This document shows, one piece after another, positions 43,104 to 50,757 of a DNA stretch of 64,000 nt (positions within the stretch are counted from its first letter, which is position 1; each line of letters opens with the position of its first letter). The position numbers were made by a program, and so were the translations under genes. The notes beneath the pieces were generated by a model, which was not told the origin of the DNA, searched no databases, and worked only from the letters and a program-made list of their open reading frames with translations. The DNA is taken from NCBI RefSeq assembly GCF_002261215.1, contig NZ_NEVS01000004.1, positions 620,001 through 684,000 of the forward strand. Direction: 5' to 3'. This DNA comes from Bordetella genomosp. 11 (lineage in GTDB: Bacteria; Pseudomonadota; Gammaproteobacteria; Burkholderiales; Burkholderiaceae_B).

Positions 43104-43718
43104 ATGGGCACACCGATCAAGTACCACTCTGAAGAGGAGCGGAGGGCAGCTGCGCGCGCCGCTTCAGCGCGCTGGCGGGAAGCCAATCTAGAGAAGCATC
43201 GGGCGGCAGTTAAGCGGTGCCAGGGGCGCCCCGAAGCGAAAGAAAAGCATCGCATAAAGCAATTGGAGTATGCGGCGCGCAACCGTGATCGCGAAAGAGA
43301 GCGTGCAGCGAAATGGCGCACGGAAAATCCTGAGCGCGCACGCGCTTCGAAACGCGCTTACTACCTTAGCAATCAGGACGTGGTCAAGGCTGCGGTTTAC
43401 GCCTATCGGCGACGTAACCCTGAAAAATATTTGGAGTACGGGCGGCTATACAAAGCCGCCAAGCGCGCGGGAGGGGGCCGTCTTTCGAATGGATGCGTGC
43501 GTCGTCTGTATGAGCGTCAGAATGGGCTGTGTGTTGCGTGCGGTGGCATCTTGTCGATATTGGGCTTTCATCTAGACCATATTCATCCGCTCTCGAAAGG
43601 CGGCCGTCACTGCGATGAAAACGTCCAACTTCTTTGCCCTACCTGTAATAGAAGAAAGAGCGACCGAGACTTTCTGTCGTTCATGGAAATGATGGAGGCC
43701 GAGCGTGGGGATCGTTGA
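43104..43718 (+). CDS. HNH endonuclease, homing-type insertion in the tail operon
   Basis: 204 residues. A long basic helical N-terminal half (Arg/Lys/Glu-rich, DNA-binding type) precedes an HNH domain with two zinc pairs: LCVACGG and LLCPTCNRRKSD, and the catalytic FHLDHIHPLSKGG (about 152-164). The gene is visibly AT-richer than its neighbours, separates two baseplate genes that are normally adjacent, and overlaps the next start by 14 bases. These are features of a free-standing homing endonuclease gene. Confidence 0.88.
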   Translation: MGTPIKYHSEEERRAAARAASARWREANLEKHRAAVKRCQGRPEAKEKHRIKQLEYAARNRDRERERAAKWRTENPERARASKRAYYLSNQDVVKAAVYAYRRRNPEKYLEYGRLYKAAKRAGGGRLSNGCVRRLYERQNGLCVACGGILSILGFHLDHIHPLSKGGRHCDENVQLLCPTCNRRKSDRDFLSFMEMMEAERGDR

Positions 43719-44382
43719 AGACACCCTCATAAGTCAATATGCAAATTCGCCAACCATCGTTCAGCTTTGTCGGAATGTAGACACCTACATCAATCCGGAC
43801 ACGGACCTGGATACGTTCTACGACTATGTCTGGAACGTGATGACCGCGCAGGGCTTTGGGCTGGATATCTGGGGGCGAATCGTCAACGTCGGGCGCGAAC
43901 TGACGATTCCCGGTTCCACGACGTATCTGGGCTTCGACGAGGCCTTCACGCCGCCGACGGCCGACACTGGCCCGCAGCCGTTCGGGCAGGCGCCGTTCTG
44001 GACCGGCACGCAGGATACCGAGACGTTCACGCTGACCGATGAAGCCTATCGCACGCTGATCCTGGTGAAGGCCCTGGCCAATATCTCGGACTGTACAGCG
44101 CCCAGCCTAAACCAACTGCTCCAAAACCTTTTCCAGGGCCGCGGCCGTTGCTACGTGAACGATCTGGGCGACATGCAGATGCGGTTCACGTTCGAGTTCC
44201 CCCTACAGCCGTTTGAGCTCGCCATTCTCACGCAATCCAACGCGATACCACAGCCCGCTGCCGTAGGCGTTGGAATCGCGCAGATCCCCATCGATGAGGT
44301 CTTTGGCTTCGCGGAGATCGGCGCGGGCGTGACGCCTTTCAATCAAGGAACATTTTTCACCGGGGTCATAGATGCAAACTAG
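43705..44382 (+). CDS. Tail protein, DUF2612 family (gpI-like)
   Basis: 225 residues from a GTG at 43705 inside the end of the HNH gene. TIVQLCRNVDTYINPDTDLD and VMTAQGFGLDIWGRIVNVGR are the DUF2612 hallmark; the C-terminus has PFGQAPFWTG and ALANISDCTAPSLN. It links the baseplate to the tail fibre, whose start overlaps by 11 bases. Confidence 0.88.
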   Translation: MGIVEDTLISQYANSPTIVQLCRNVDTYINPDTDLDTFYDYVWNVMTAQGFGLDIWGRIVNVGRELTIPGSTTYLGFDEAFTPPTADTGPQPFGQAPFWTGTQDTETFTLTDEAYRTLILVKALANISDCTAPSLNQLLQNLFQGRGRCYVNDLGDMQMRFTFEFPLQPFELAILTQSNAIPQPAAVGVGIAQIPIDEVFGFAEIGAGVTPFNQGTFFTGVIDAN

Positions 44383-45436
44383 CGATACACCGTCCCTCAT
44401 CCCAGTGCCGTTTTCGAACAGCGGCACCAAGAACAGTATTCCCACGAGTGCGTCGCCCACGCCGGGTCTTGCGTCGTTGGAAACTGGTTTTCCACCGGCC
44501 ACGATGACGCCCATTGTCGCGGGCGGCATCCCGCCGGCGGGCGCCGACTTCAACGGCATCCTGTTTCTGATTTCGGCGGTATCCCGGTGGGCGAATGCAG
44601 GCGGCTCTTACGGCTACGACTCAACCTTCGCATCCTCGATCGGCGGATATCCGAAGGGTTCCGTTCTGCTCAATGCAGCAGCGAACGGATTCTGGATGTC
44701 CACTGCGGACAACAACACGAACGATCCTGATGCCAGCGGCGCCAACTGGATCAATCCGCTGTCCGGACGGCTCCTTGGCGTCCAAATATTCACCGCCAAC
44801 GGAACTTACACGCCAGGGACGTACAACGGCGTTACTGCGAAAACGGTCTGGGTAAAGATGTGCGGCGGCGGGGGCGCGGGCGGAGGTGTGCAGGCTACTG
44901 GCGCAAGCGCAGCGGCTGCGGCATGCGGCGGTAACGCTGGGTCTTATAGCGAATGGATCGGGCCGGCCGCAACACAAACCATAACTATCGGCGCTGGTGG
45001 TGCAGCTGGCGCAGCCGGTTTCGTCAAAGGGGGCGATGGCGGCCAAACTTCCTTTGGTGCGTCGGTGACGATCCAGGGCGGTGCAGGTGGGCAGCCAGGC
45101 GGCGCGGGAGCCCCGCCATATATCAATATCCAACAGCAAGCGAACGGCGGCGGAACGCTCGGCGCACTTGCCGGCGGAACGCGCATCGTCAATCAAGCGG
45201 GCATGACCGGAGGCTATGGCCTGGTCGTGAGTTCTGCAGGGCCCTCTGGTGGCGTGGGCGGGCAGATTGGAGGTATCGGCGGCAGCACTCCTTTTGGGAC
45301 TCAGACCTATGGTGCGACGCCTGCCGCATTTTTGTACGGCAACGGCGGTGGCGGAGCATCTGGTTCGGCTTCTATCGCGGCTTCGGCCGGCTTTGTTGGA
45401 CGACAAGGCGTCGTCGTTATTCTGGAGTTTGCATAA
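44372..45436 (+). CDS. Tail fibre/adhesin with glycine-rich tip
   Basis: 354 residues. An N-terminal attachment region (FPPATMTPIVAGGIPPAGAD, FNGILFLISAVSRWA) is followed by a hinge and, from about residue 165, a glycine-rich region with runs such as GGGGAGGGVQ, GAGGAAGAAG and GGAGGQPGGAGAPP, spaced by short hydrophobic strands. This is like the polyglycine-sandwich adhesins at the tips of some myovirus fibres. It probably decides host range. The closing VGRQGVVVILEFA is typical of such fibres. Confidence 0.82.
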   Translation: MQTSDTPSLIPVPFSNSGTKNSIPTSASPTPGLASLETGFPPATMTPIVAGGIPPAGADFNGILFLISAVSRWANAGGSYGYDSTFASSIGGYPKGSVLLNAAANGFWMSTADNNTNDPDASGANWINPLSGRLLGVQIFTANGTYTPGTYNGVTAKTVWVKMCGGGGAGGGVQATGASAAAAACGGNAGSYSEWIGPAATQTITIGAGGAAGAAGFVKGGDGGQTSFGASVTIQGGAGGQPGGAGAPPYINIQQQANGGGTLGALAGGTRIVNQAGMTGGYGLVVSSAGPSGGVGGQIGGIGGSTPFGTQTYGATPAAFLYGNGGGGASGSASIAASAGFVGRQGVVVILEFA

Positions 45437-45642
45437 TGAGCGAAGTTCACCGATACGCGATCGTTAATACGGCGACCAACGAAGTGGAAAATGTCACGAT
45501 TTGGGATGGCGATACCACGCAGTGGCAGCCGCCAGCAGGAATGGTCGCGAACCTACTTCCGGACGATTCTCCTGTTGCCCCTGGATGGAAGTGGATGGGC
45601 GGCGATGAATATTCGCCGCCCGCAGATCTATCTACCCAGTAA
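45436..45642 (+). CDS. Small protein after tail fibre, possible fibre assembly factor
   Basis: 68 residues from ATG 45436, overlapping the fibre stop. VHRYAIVNTATNEVENVTIW, then PPDDSPVAPGWKWMGGD-like residues, fit small proteins encoded after phage fibres. It shares its last 15 bases with the end of the antisense dioxygenase gene. Confidence 0.65.
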   Translation: MSEVHRYAIVNTATNEVENVTIWDGDTTQWQPPAGMVANLLPDDSPVAPGWKWMGGDEYSPPADLSTQ

Positions 45643-46647
45643 TCGATGGAGGAAGCCTGCCCGCACAGGCTTCGATGGCTTCATCGTTATCGGCGCTGGC
45701 TGCTTGAGCGATGCCGCTTCGAAGTAGTCCTTGTGATCAAAGCTGAATTTGGGTTGTATGACGCGAACGTGTCCGTCGATTTCTTCATACCACCACTGGG
45801 AGTCCATGAGCGCTTCCGCCGTAGGATTGAAGAATTTGTCCTGGTGATATACCGGAACTCCAACAGGTTTCGTATGCATCACCAGGCTGAATCTGGTTCG
45901 TGTCAGGTCAGCGATGGGGCCCCCACCATGGGGCAATTGAGGATGCCAGATAATGGTATCGCCAGCATTCACATAGACGGCTTTCGGCTTGATCCCTGCA
46001 GCGGCACATTGTGCCTTAACGGCGTTCTGGTAATCGACCCATATCGCGTTTGAAGTCGGGGGGATCGCATCCAGACTGCCAAATCGCTTAATTGCGATGC
46101 CCTCGCGGTCTAGCTCCGGAAGCTGGTGTCCGCCCGGGCATACATTGAGCGCACCATTGCCTTCGTCCGAATCTTCGAGCGCCACCCACACGCCCAGATA
46201 GAAATGTTCAGGCTTCGTTGAAAAAACAGGCGTATCGCGGTGTATGTCCTGCGCGGAGCCGCGCTCGTAGAACAACGACGTGTACAGAGAAGGGCGCGCT
46301 CCAAATAGTGCTTCCTGTACGCGATAGGTAAGCGGGTTCTTCGAAAAAAGGTGGAATAACTCTGGAATGGCAGAGTGGAGATTTCCAATTCGAGGATAGT
46401 GACCATCGGCATCGACGTGCGGCGAGAACACATCAGGATTGGCGGCTTCCCAGCGCCGGAATGCGTCGATCGTCTCTTCGCACATCTCTTTGGAAATGGA
46501 CTTAGGAATGACGGTGTATCCATCTTCAACGACCTGCGCGACATATTTCCGGATGTCCACGTCGATCGTTTTCAGCTTCTCCGTGGTGCGCGTTTCGTCC
46601 ATATACCAGGGACGGATTTGATCCTTGACTGGATTCGTAAATTGCAT
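45628..46647 (-). CDS. Phytanoyl-CoA dioxygenase (PhyH) family protein, antisense cargo gene
   Basis: 339 residues. The Fe(II)/2-oxoglutarate core is visible: the HxD of DIHRDTPVF (His136, Asp138) and the distal LPHGGG (His240) with Arg252 for 2-oxoglutarate. LGVWVALEDSDEGNGALNVC is the family strand set. Most active-site residues are present, so it should be an oxygenase; the substrate is unknown. It is the only gene of the late region on the minus strand, is clearly AT-richer, and has its own upstream region with an inverted repeat CTAGGC / GCCTAG (46685-46701). It is most likely a moron expressed in the lysogen. Confidence 0.9.
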   Translation of the reverse strand: MQFTNPVKDQIRPWYMDETRTTEKLKTIDVDIRKYVAQVVEDGYTVIPKSISKEMCEETIDAFRRWEAANPDVFSPHVDADGHYPRIGNLHSAIPELFHLFSKNPLTYRVQEALFGARPSLYTSLFYERGSAQDIHRDTPVFSTKPEHFYLGVWVALEDSDEGNGALNVCPGGHQLPELDREGIAIKRFGSLDAIPPTSNAIWVDYQNAVKAQCAAAGIKPKAVYVNAGDTIIWHPQLPHGGGPIADLTRTRFSLVMHTKPVGVPVYHQDKFFNPTAEALMDSQWWYEEIDGHVRVIQPKFSFDHKDYFEAASLKQPAPITMKPSKPVRAGFLHRLLGR

Positions 46648-46748
46648 GGTTCTTCGCTCTGGATGGTAGGGCTATTCGAATTGTCTAGGCCTGTTGCCTA
46701 GTGAGATTTTTAACACAGAGCCTATTTCTGGCCGATTTTTGAATTTCA

Positions 46749-46768
46749 CCCGCCCAGCGGGTTTTTTT
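46749..46768 (+). terminator. Terminator between cargo gene and lysis genes
   Basis: CCCGC / GCGGG with loop CCA, then seven T on the plus strand. It would end late transcripts coming from the fibre genes and isolates the cargo gene region. Confidence 0.75.
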
Positions 46769-46791
46769 ACGCCCATAACTTGGAGCCAGCC

Positions 46792-47076
46792 TTGGCAGAC
46801 GAATACCTGTCCGAAGCCTTCATCAAATCGCTGCACGCGCAGGTCGTGTCGATGAAGGACGACATCGCCAGCACCGCGGCGGGCACGCGCGAGAACACCG
46901 AAGCAATCAAGCAAATCTCCGCAGACACGCGCGGCATCGTGGAAATGTTCGCGGCCTTGGAAGGCGGCTTCAAAGTCCTCCAGGGACTTGGGCGGCTGGC
47001 GAAGCCTCTGGCTTACATCATTGGCCTGGCCACTGCAGTGATAACCGCCTATTCGGCGTGGAAAGGTACGAAATGA
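46792..47076 (+). CDS. Possible holin or holin-like protein, TTG start
   Basis: 94 residues from a TTG at 46792, with GGAG 6 bases upstream; no ATG is available in this part. The N-terminal 60 residues form a charged helix (VVSMKDDIASTAAGTRENTE) and the C-terminus has one membrane span (PLAYIIGLATAVITAYSAW). It precedes the endolysin with a 4-base overlap, so a class III or accessory holin role is likely. Confidence 0.65.
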   Translation: MADEYLSEAFIKSLHAQVVSMKDDIASTAAGTRENTEAIKQISADTRGIVEMFAALEGGFKVLQGLGRLAKPLAYIIGLATAVITAYSAWKGTK

Positions 47077-47531
47077 CCCCGCAAGAATTCATTGCCGCGA
47101 TTGGCCCGGCGGCGCAAGCATCGGCGGCCAAGACCAAGATCCCGGCCAGCTTTATCGTGGCCCAGGCCGCGCTGGAGTCGGGCTGGGGTAAGTCGCGATT
47201 GGCGCGCGAGGCCTTCAACCTGTTCGGGGTGAAGGCCGATGCGTCGTGGCATGGCGATGTGCTCGAGCTTCCCACACAGGAGTTCATCGGAGGCCGCTGG
47301 GTAACGGAGGTCGCGCGCTGGCGCCGCTATCCGGGCTGGCTGGAATGCCTGGACGACCATGCGGCCTTCCTGATGCAGAACCCCCGATACCAGCCGGCAT
47401 TCGAGTTCCAGGACGGCCCGCGCTTCGCCAGCGCGATCGCCCGGGCCGGCTACGCCACCGATCCGACGTACTCGGCCAAGATTATTTCCATCATCCAGGG
47501 CCGAGGCCTGGCCGCGCTGGATGCCGCCTGA
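47073..47531 (+). CDS. Endolysin, FlgJ-like glucosaminidase
   Basis: 152 residues. AAKTKIPASFIVAQAALESG, then WGKSRLAREAFNLFGVKAD and WRRYPGWLECLDDHAAFL are the GH73 (FlgJ-type) pattern, with the catalytic Glu in ALESGWG near residue 36. It cuts the glycan strands at the end of infection. It has no signal peptide, so it depends on a holin. A terminator with a TTCG loop follows. Confidence 0.9.
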   Translation: MTPQEFIAAIGPAAQASAAKTKIPASFIVAQAALESGWGKSRLAREAFNLFGVKADASWHGDVLELPTQEFIGGRWVTEVARWRRYPGWLECLDDHAAFLMQNPRYQPAFEFQDGPRFASAIARAGYATDPTYSAKIISIIQGRGLAALDAA

Positions 47532-47556
47532 CCTGCACCGCCTGCAATTTTCCCTT

Positions 47557-47577
47557 GCCGCCTTCGGGCGGCTTTTT
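47557..47577 (+). terminator. Terminator after the endolysin gene
   Basis: GCCGCC / GGCGGC with TTCG loop, then five T. Same design as the terminator after the capsid gene. Confidence 0.8.
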
Positions 47578-47591
47578 CTATGGAGCATTCC

Positions 47592-47915
47592 ATGACCGTG
47601 AAAGAGAAGTTGATCGCGTGCGCGCTGGCTGCGCTGTTCGTCCTGGCCATCGTTGGCGTGTATTCCGTCCTGGTGATCCAGGGCAAGACCGACGTCAATC
47701 CGCTGCTGGTGATGCTGTCCGGGCTGGTTACCGCGGTGGTGGGCTGGGTCAGTGGGCTGGCGGGACATGCGGCGGCTGTCGGCGCGGCTGCGCAGGCCCA
47801 GCCTTCCGTGCCGCAGGCGTCCGCGCCCGCTGGCCTGCCCGGGTCCCCCCTCGCGCCGACCGCGCAAGCCGCGTCTGCCGGTACCGCCCTGGCGCCCCCG
47901 GCGGCCCTGCAATGA
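47592..47915 (+). CDS. Holin-like membrane protein with Ala/Pro-rich tail
   Basis: 107 residues from ATG 47592 (GGAG upstream). Two membrane spans, LIACALAALFVLAIVGVYSV and NPLLVMLSGLVTAVVGWVSG, are joined by a short loop; the C-terminal 45 residues are Ala/Pro/Gln-rich and probably disordered. A class II holin topology. Its stop overlaps the lipoprotein start. Confidence 0.7.
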   Translation: MTVKEKLIACALAALFVLAIVGVYSVLVIQGKTDVNPLLVMLSGLVTAVVGWVSGLAGHAAAVGAAAQAQPSVPQASAPAGLPGSPLAPTAQAASAGTALAPPAALQ

Positions 47916-48244
47916 TCCGCATCCTCTGCGCGCTGGCGCTGGCCACCTTGGCCGGCTGCGCCAGCCTGACGGACGCCGGCATCGCCCGATACACCGTCGA
48001 GCCGTATTTCGACACGGTCCAGCAGGCCTGGGTGTGCTGCCGCGCCACGGTCGTATCCGGCAAGAACGTCCAGGCCGTCCACGTCAGGGCCACCAAGGCC
48101 GCTGACGGCTCCTACAGCGTCGAGCTGGTCGAGCAGGGTATCGACGCATCCAGCGGGCAGCAAATCTCGTCCCAGGCGGCCAGCAATGTCGCTGGCGCCG
48201 TCTCCAAAGCTGCGGCCCAGGCCGCTTCCTCTCTCCTGAAATAG
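47912..48244 (+). CDS. Lipoprotein of the lysis module
   Basis: 110 residues from ATG 47912. Lipobox LAGC with Cys at 16 after a short signal peptide; the mature part has a beta-rich middle with VCCRATVV and a Ser/Ala/Gln-rich helical tail. It may be an outer-membrane spanin component, but no matching inner-membrane spanin with an embedded frame was found beside it. Confidence 0.7.
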   Translation: MIRILCALALATLAGCASLTDAGIARYTVEPYFDTVQQAWVCCRATVVSGKNVQAVHVRATKAADGSYSVELVEQGIDASSGQQISSQAASNVAGAVSKAAAQAASSLLK

Positions 48245-48253
48245 GAAATCCCC

Positions 48254-48676
48254 ATGAAAAGCATGATCGCAGCGGCCCTCGTGGCCGCTTTTGCATTGGT
48301 CGGCTGCGCGAGCACGCAGCAGGCGTCCAGCCTGCAAGGCAAGATCGCGGCCGCGTGCCCGGTGGTACAGGTCGCCGTGGCCAACGTGCAGGCCCTGGGC
48401 TCCAGCCTGTCGCCGGATGTGCAGGCCAAGATCGCCGCGGCGGCGCCTGTCATCGCCCAGGTCTGCGCGGGCAATGCCACCATCGACACGGCCAGCCTCG
48501 CAACGCTGGTGCAGACCGGCCTGCCGGCGCTGATCGCGGACGTGAACGCGACCACGCTGCCCGCCGACAAGAAAGCGCAGGCGGTAACGGCCCTGGCGCT
48601 GGCCCAGATCGCGCTGACGGCCGTGGTGCAGCTCGCACCCCAGCCGACGGCCAGCGTCGCGCCTGCGGCGCAATGA
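48254..48676 (+). CDS. Second lipoprotein of the lysis module
   Basis: 140 residues. Signal peptide with lipobox LVGC (Cys near 18), then an Ala/Gln/Val-rich helical body with two further Cys (AACPVV, AQVCAG). AGGAAA precedes the ATG. The role is unknown; two successive lipoprotein genes after a holin is unusual and one may be a conversion gene. Confidence 0.65.
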   Translation: MKSMIAAALVAAFALVGCASTQQASSLQGKIAAACPVVQVAVANVQALGSSLSPDVQAKIAAAAPVIAQVCAGNATIDTASLATLVQTGLPALIADVNATTLPADKKAQAVTALALAQIALTAVVQLAPQPTASVAPAAQ

Positions 48677-49038
48677 GCGCCTTCCTGAGCCAATTGTCGG
48701 TCCGGAGGGAAGACCAGCGGGATGTCGGGAAATGGATCCTGAATGAACCGCTGGTCTACCGGTCCGATGTGGCCGGCCGGACAATCACTGTGCCGGCCGG
48801 TTTCGCTACCGACTTCGCCTCCGTGCCGCGCTTGCTGCCGCTGGCCTTCGCCCTGCTGGGCGGCCACGGGGACTCGGCGGCCACGGTGCACGATTTTCTG
48901 TATTCCAAGAAGCCCGTCAGCCGTCGCATGGCGGACATGGTTCTGCGTGAGGCCCTACGCGCCTCCTACGTCGCACGCTGGCGCATCCCGCTGTTCTACT
49001 GGGGCGTGCGGCTGTTCGGGTGGTCGCATTGGAAATAG
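48673..49038 (+). CDS. DUF1353 family phage protein
   Basis: 121 residues. TITVPAGFATDFASVPRLLP and ATVHDFLYSKKPVSRRMADM are the DUF1353 signature with the conserved DFAS and HDFLY motifs. These proteins are common beside phage lysis genes; their activity is unknown. Starts with a 4-base overlap and is the last late gene on the plus strand. Confidence 0.85.
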   Translation: MSAFLSQLSVRREDQRDVGKWILNEPLVYRSDVAGRTITVPAGFATDFASVPRLLPLAFALLGGHGDSAATVHDFLYSKKPVSRRMADMVLREALRASYVARWRIPLFYWGVRLFGWSHWK

Positions 49039-49039
49039 G

Positions 49040-49261
49040 TCAGTCCGGCGCGTGGCTACACGGCGCCGGCACCACGTCATCAGCGCCTGGCTCCCTCTCC
49101 CAATCACAGCACCCCGTGTCTGGGTTGCCCGTCACGCGGGGCCCCCATTTGCTGCGGCATACCAGCGCGCGCGGGTCGCCGGACGTTTCGCCTTTCCAGT
49201 GGGTACAGGTCCAGCAGCCGCCTGGCTTTCCGGTGGAGTGTTGAAGGTGGGACTGGGACAT
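49040..49261 (-). CDS. Small Cys-rich phage protein
   Basis: 73 residues. GCWTCTHWKG, ALVCRSKWGP and GCCDWEREPGAD form a C-x2-C ... C ... C metal site with the closing REPGAD motif that recurs in small phage proteins. It lies between int and the late genes, on the int strand. Function unknown. Confidence 0.6.
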   Translation of the reverse strand: MSQSHLQHSTGKPGGCWTCTHWKGETSGDPRALVCRSKWGPRVTGNPDTGCCDWEREPGADDVVPAPCSHAPD

Positions 49262-49306
49262 GGGCGGCTTATACAGTGGTTTATCCAGTATATCCGCCCG
49301 TGGGAT

Positions 49307-50593
49307 TTATGCTGTCCGTCGCAATTCGACAACATTGTCCGGGCGTAGCTTGCCCGGCCCCCAATCCTGAGGATCCCCCAGCAGCTCCGTCAGTTTGGCG
49401 CCCAGCATGTCGAACGCCTCGCGGCGCTGCTCCAGCAGCTGCTGGCGCTGGTAGACCTTGACCAGCTTGGACGATTCCGCGTGATTTAGGCACTTCTCCA
49501 CCACGTTCTCGGCAATGCCCATCTCGCCCATCATGGTTGCGCCGGTCCGGCGCAGGTCGTGTACGGTCCACCGGCCGCCGGGTAGCAGCAGGGTGCCTCG
49601 CACCGTCTTTCCCTGGATGTTGGACTGGCTTTCCTGGCGCATGTTGAGCTGGTGGGCGATGGTGTTGTACTTCAGGTGGCCTTTGCCCATCTTCCCGGGC
49701 ATGAGATACCGGCCCGGCCGCGCCTGCTGGCGCAGCAACTGCAGCCAGTAAAAGGCGAAGTCCGACAGATGGATGAGGTGATCCCGCTTGCTCTTGTTCT
49801 TCGCCGCGGGAAGATGCCATTCGCGCGCCTCCCAGTCGATGTCCGTGTCTTCGACGGAGGTTACCTCTCCGGCCCGCGTCAGCGTCGACAGGGCGATCCA
49901 GATGCCAGCCTCGGCCTGGAGGGTCATCAGCAGGGGCTGCGCCAGCTTGTCGCGGAGCAGCACGATTTCCTTGGCGCGCAATACGCGATCGCGCACCACA
50001 TCCTTCCCGCCGACGTCGGTCTTCTTGATGGCTGACACCGGATTGGCGTCCAGCCAGTCCCGCGCCACGGCAAAGTCGAACATTTGCTTCAGATCGATCA
50101 GCACGCAGTTGGCCTGCGGGCGGCGCCCCTTAGACACCAGCTTATCGAGCAGGCCCATGGCGCGCGCCTTGGTCATCGTGTCGATCCGATCGTTTTCGGC
50201 ATGGGCCAGGATGTTGGCCTCCATGCGCCTGGTCGCCGCGTAGATCCCGCGCTGGTTTCGCCGGCTCTTGAGGGAGTCACGGACCCACACCTTGAACAAT
50301 TCCCGAAGGGTGGCCGGGCGGTCTTCGGGCGTTGAGTTCGGGTCTATCCCCTTGGCCCGCCTCTCACGAAGGCGCGCGGCTTCCTTGCGGGCGTCGGCCA
50401 AGCCGACCGAAGGGTAGGGGCCCAGCGACTTCTTTGCCGGCTTGCCCGCCGGCGATGTGTAGCGGTACAGCCAGAGGCGGCTGCCGTCCGGGCGAATGCG
50501 CAGGGCGAGGCCCTCGCCATCGGACAGGAGGTATTCCTTCTCCCTGGGTTTCGCGGTGGCGACTTTACGGTCGGTCAGAAGGTTGGCGGGCAT
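49307..50593 (-). CDS. int: Tyrosine-recombinase integrase with DUF4102 arm-binding domain
   Basis: 428 residues. N-terminal DUF4102 domain (LLSDGEGLALRIRPDGSRLW, about 22-41), a SAM-like core-binding domain (about 95-175) and a catalytic domain with Arg in STLTRAGEV, HDLRRTG (His and Arg), the LNHAES His, and the nucleophile Tyr in LVKVYQRQQL near 380. Transcribed leftward, with its start 164 bases from the attR core. The target is a protein-coding gene, not the tRNA gene usual for this integrase group. It should catalyse integration, and excision together with the AlpA-like factor. Confidence 0.95.
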   Translation of the reverse strand: MPANLLTDRKVATAKPREKEYLLSDGEGLALRIRPDGSRLWLYRYTSPAGKPAKKSLGPYPSVGLADARKEAARLRERRAKGIDPNSTPEDRPATLRELFKVWVRDSLKSRRNQRGIYAATRRMEANILAHAENDRIDTMTKARAMGLLDKLVSKGRRPQANCVLIDLKQMFDFAVARDWLDANPVSAIKKTDVGGKDVVRDRVLRAKEIVLLRDKLAQPLLMTLQAEAGIWIALSTLTRAGEVTSVEDTDIDWEAREWHLPAAKNKSKRDHLIHLSDFAFYWLQLLRQQARPGRYLMPGKMGKGHLKYNTIAHQLNMRQESQSNIQGKTVRGTLLLPGGRWTVHDLRRTGATMMGEMGIAENVVEKCLNHAESSKLVKVYQRQQLLEQRREAFDMLGAKLTELLGDPQDWGPGKLRPDNVVELRRTA

Positions 50594-50622
50594 GGGCTGT
50601 TATAGGCGGGATCGGCGGTTCA

Positions 50623-50642
50623 GGGTACAAGTCAGGGTACAA
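50623..50642. repeat. Right-arm GGGTACAA repeats (two copies)
   Basis: GGGTACAA at 50623-50630 and 50635-50642, 12 bases apart, in the same orientation as the three copies at 5340-5377. They lie just upstream of int. Probable integrase or excisionase arm sites. Confidence 0.6.
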
Positions 50643-50757
50643 ATCTGCACGGGATTGAGCGAGACGACCCGGAATCGGAAAGTACAAAAACGCTTTTATA
50701 ACAGGAACTTGCCTTGACGTATGGAATCGTCGGGGATCGCCCGAGACAATAAAAATA

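Noticed and set aside
45652..45673. Inverted repeat GAAGCCTG / CAGGCTTC as terminator of the cargo gene
   Set aside because: It lies inside the 3' end of the coding region and no T-run follows on either strand.
43705..46647. Diversity-generating retroelement near the tail fibre, as in some Bordetella phages
   Set aside because: No reverse transcriptase motif and no near-identical template/variable repeats were seen in the fibre region or elsewhere in the window.
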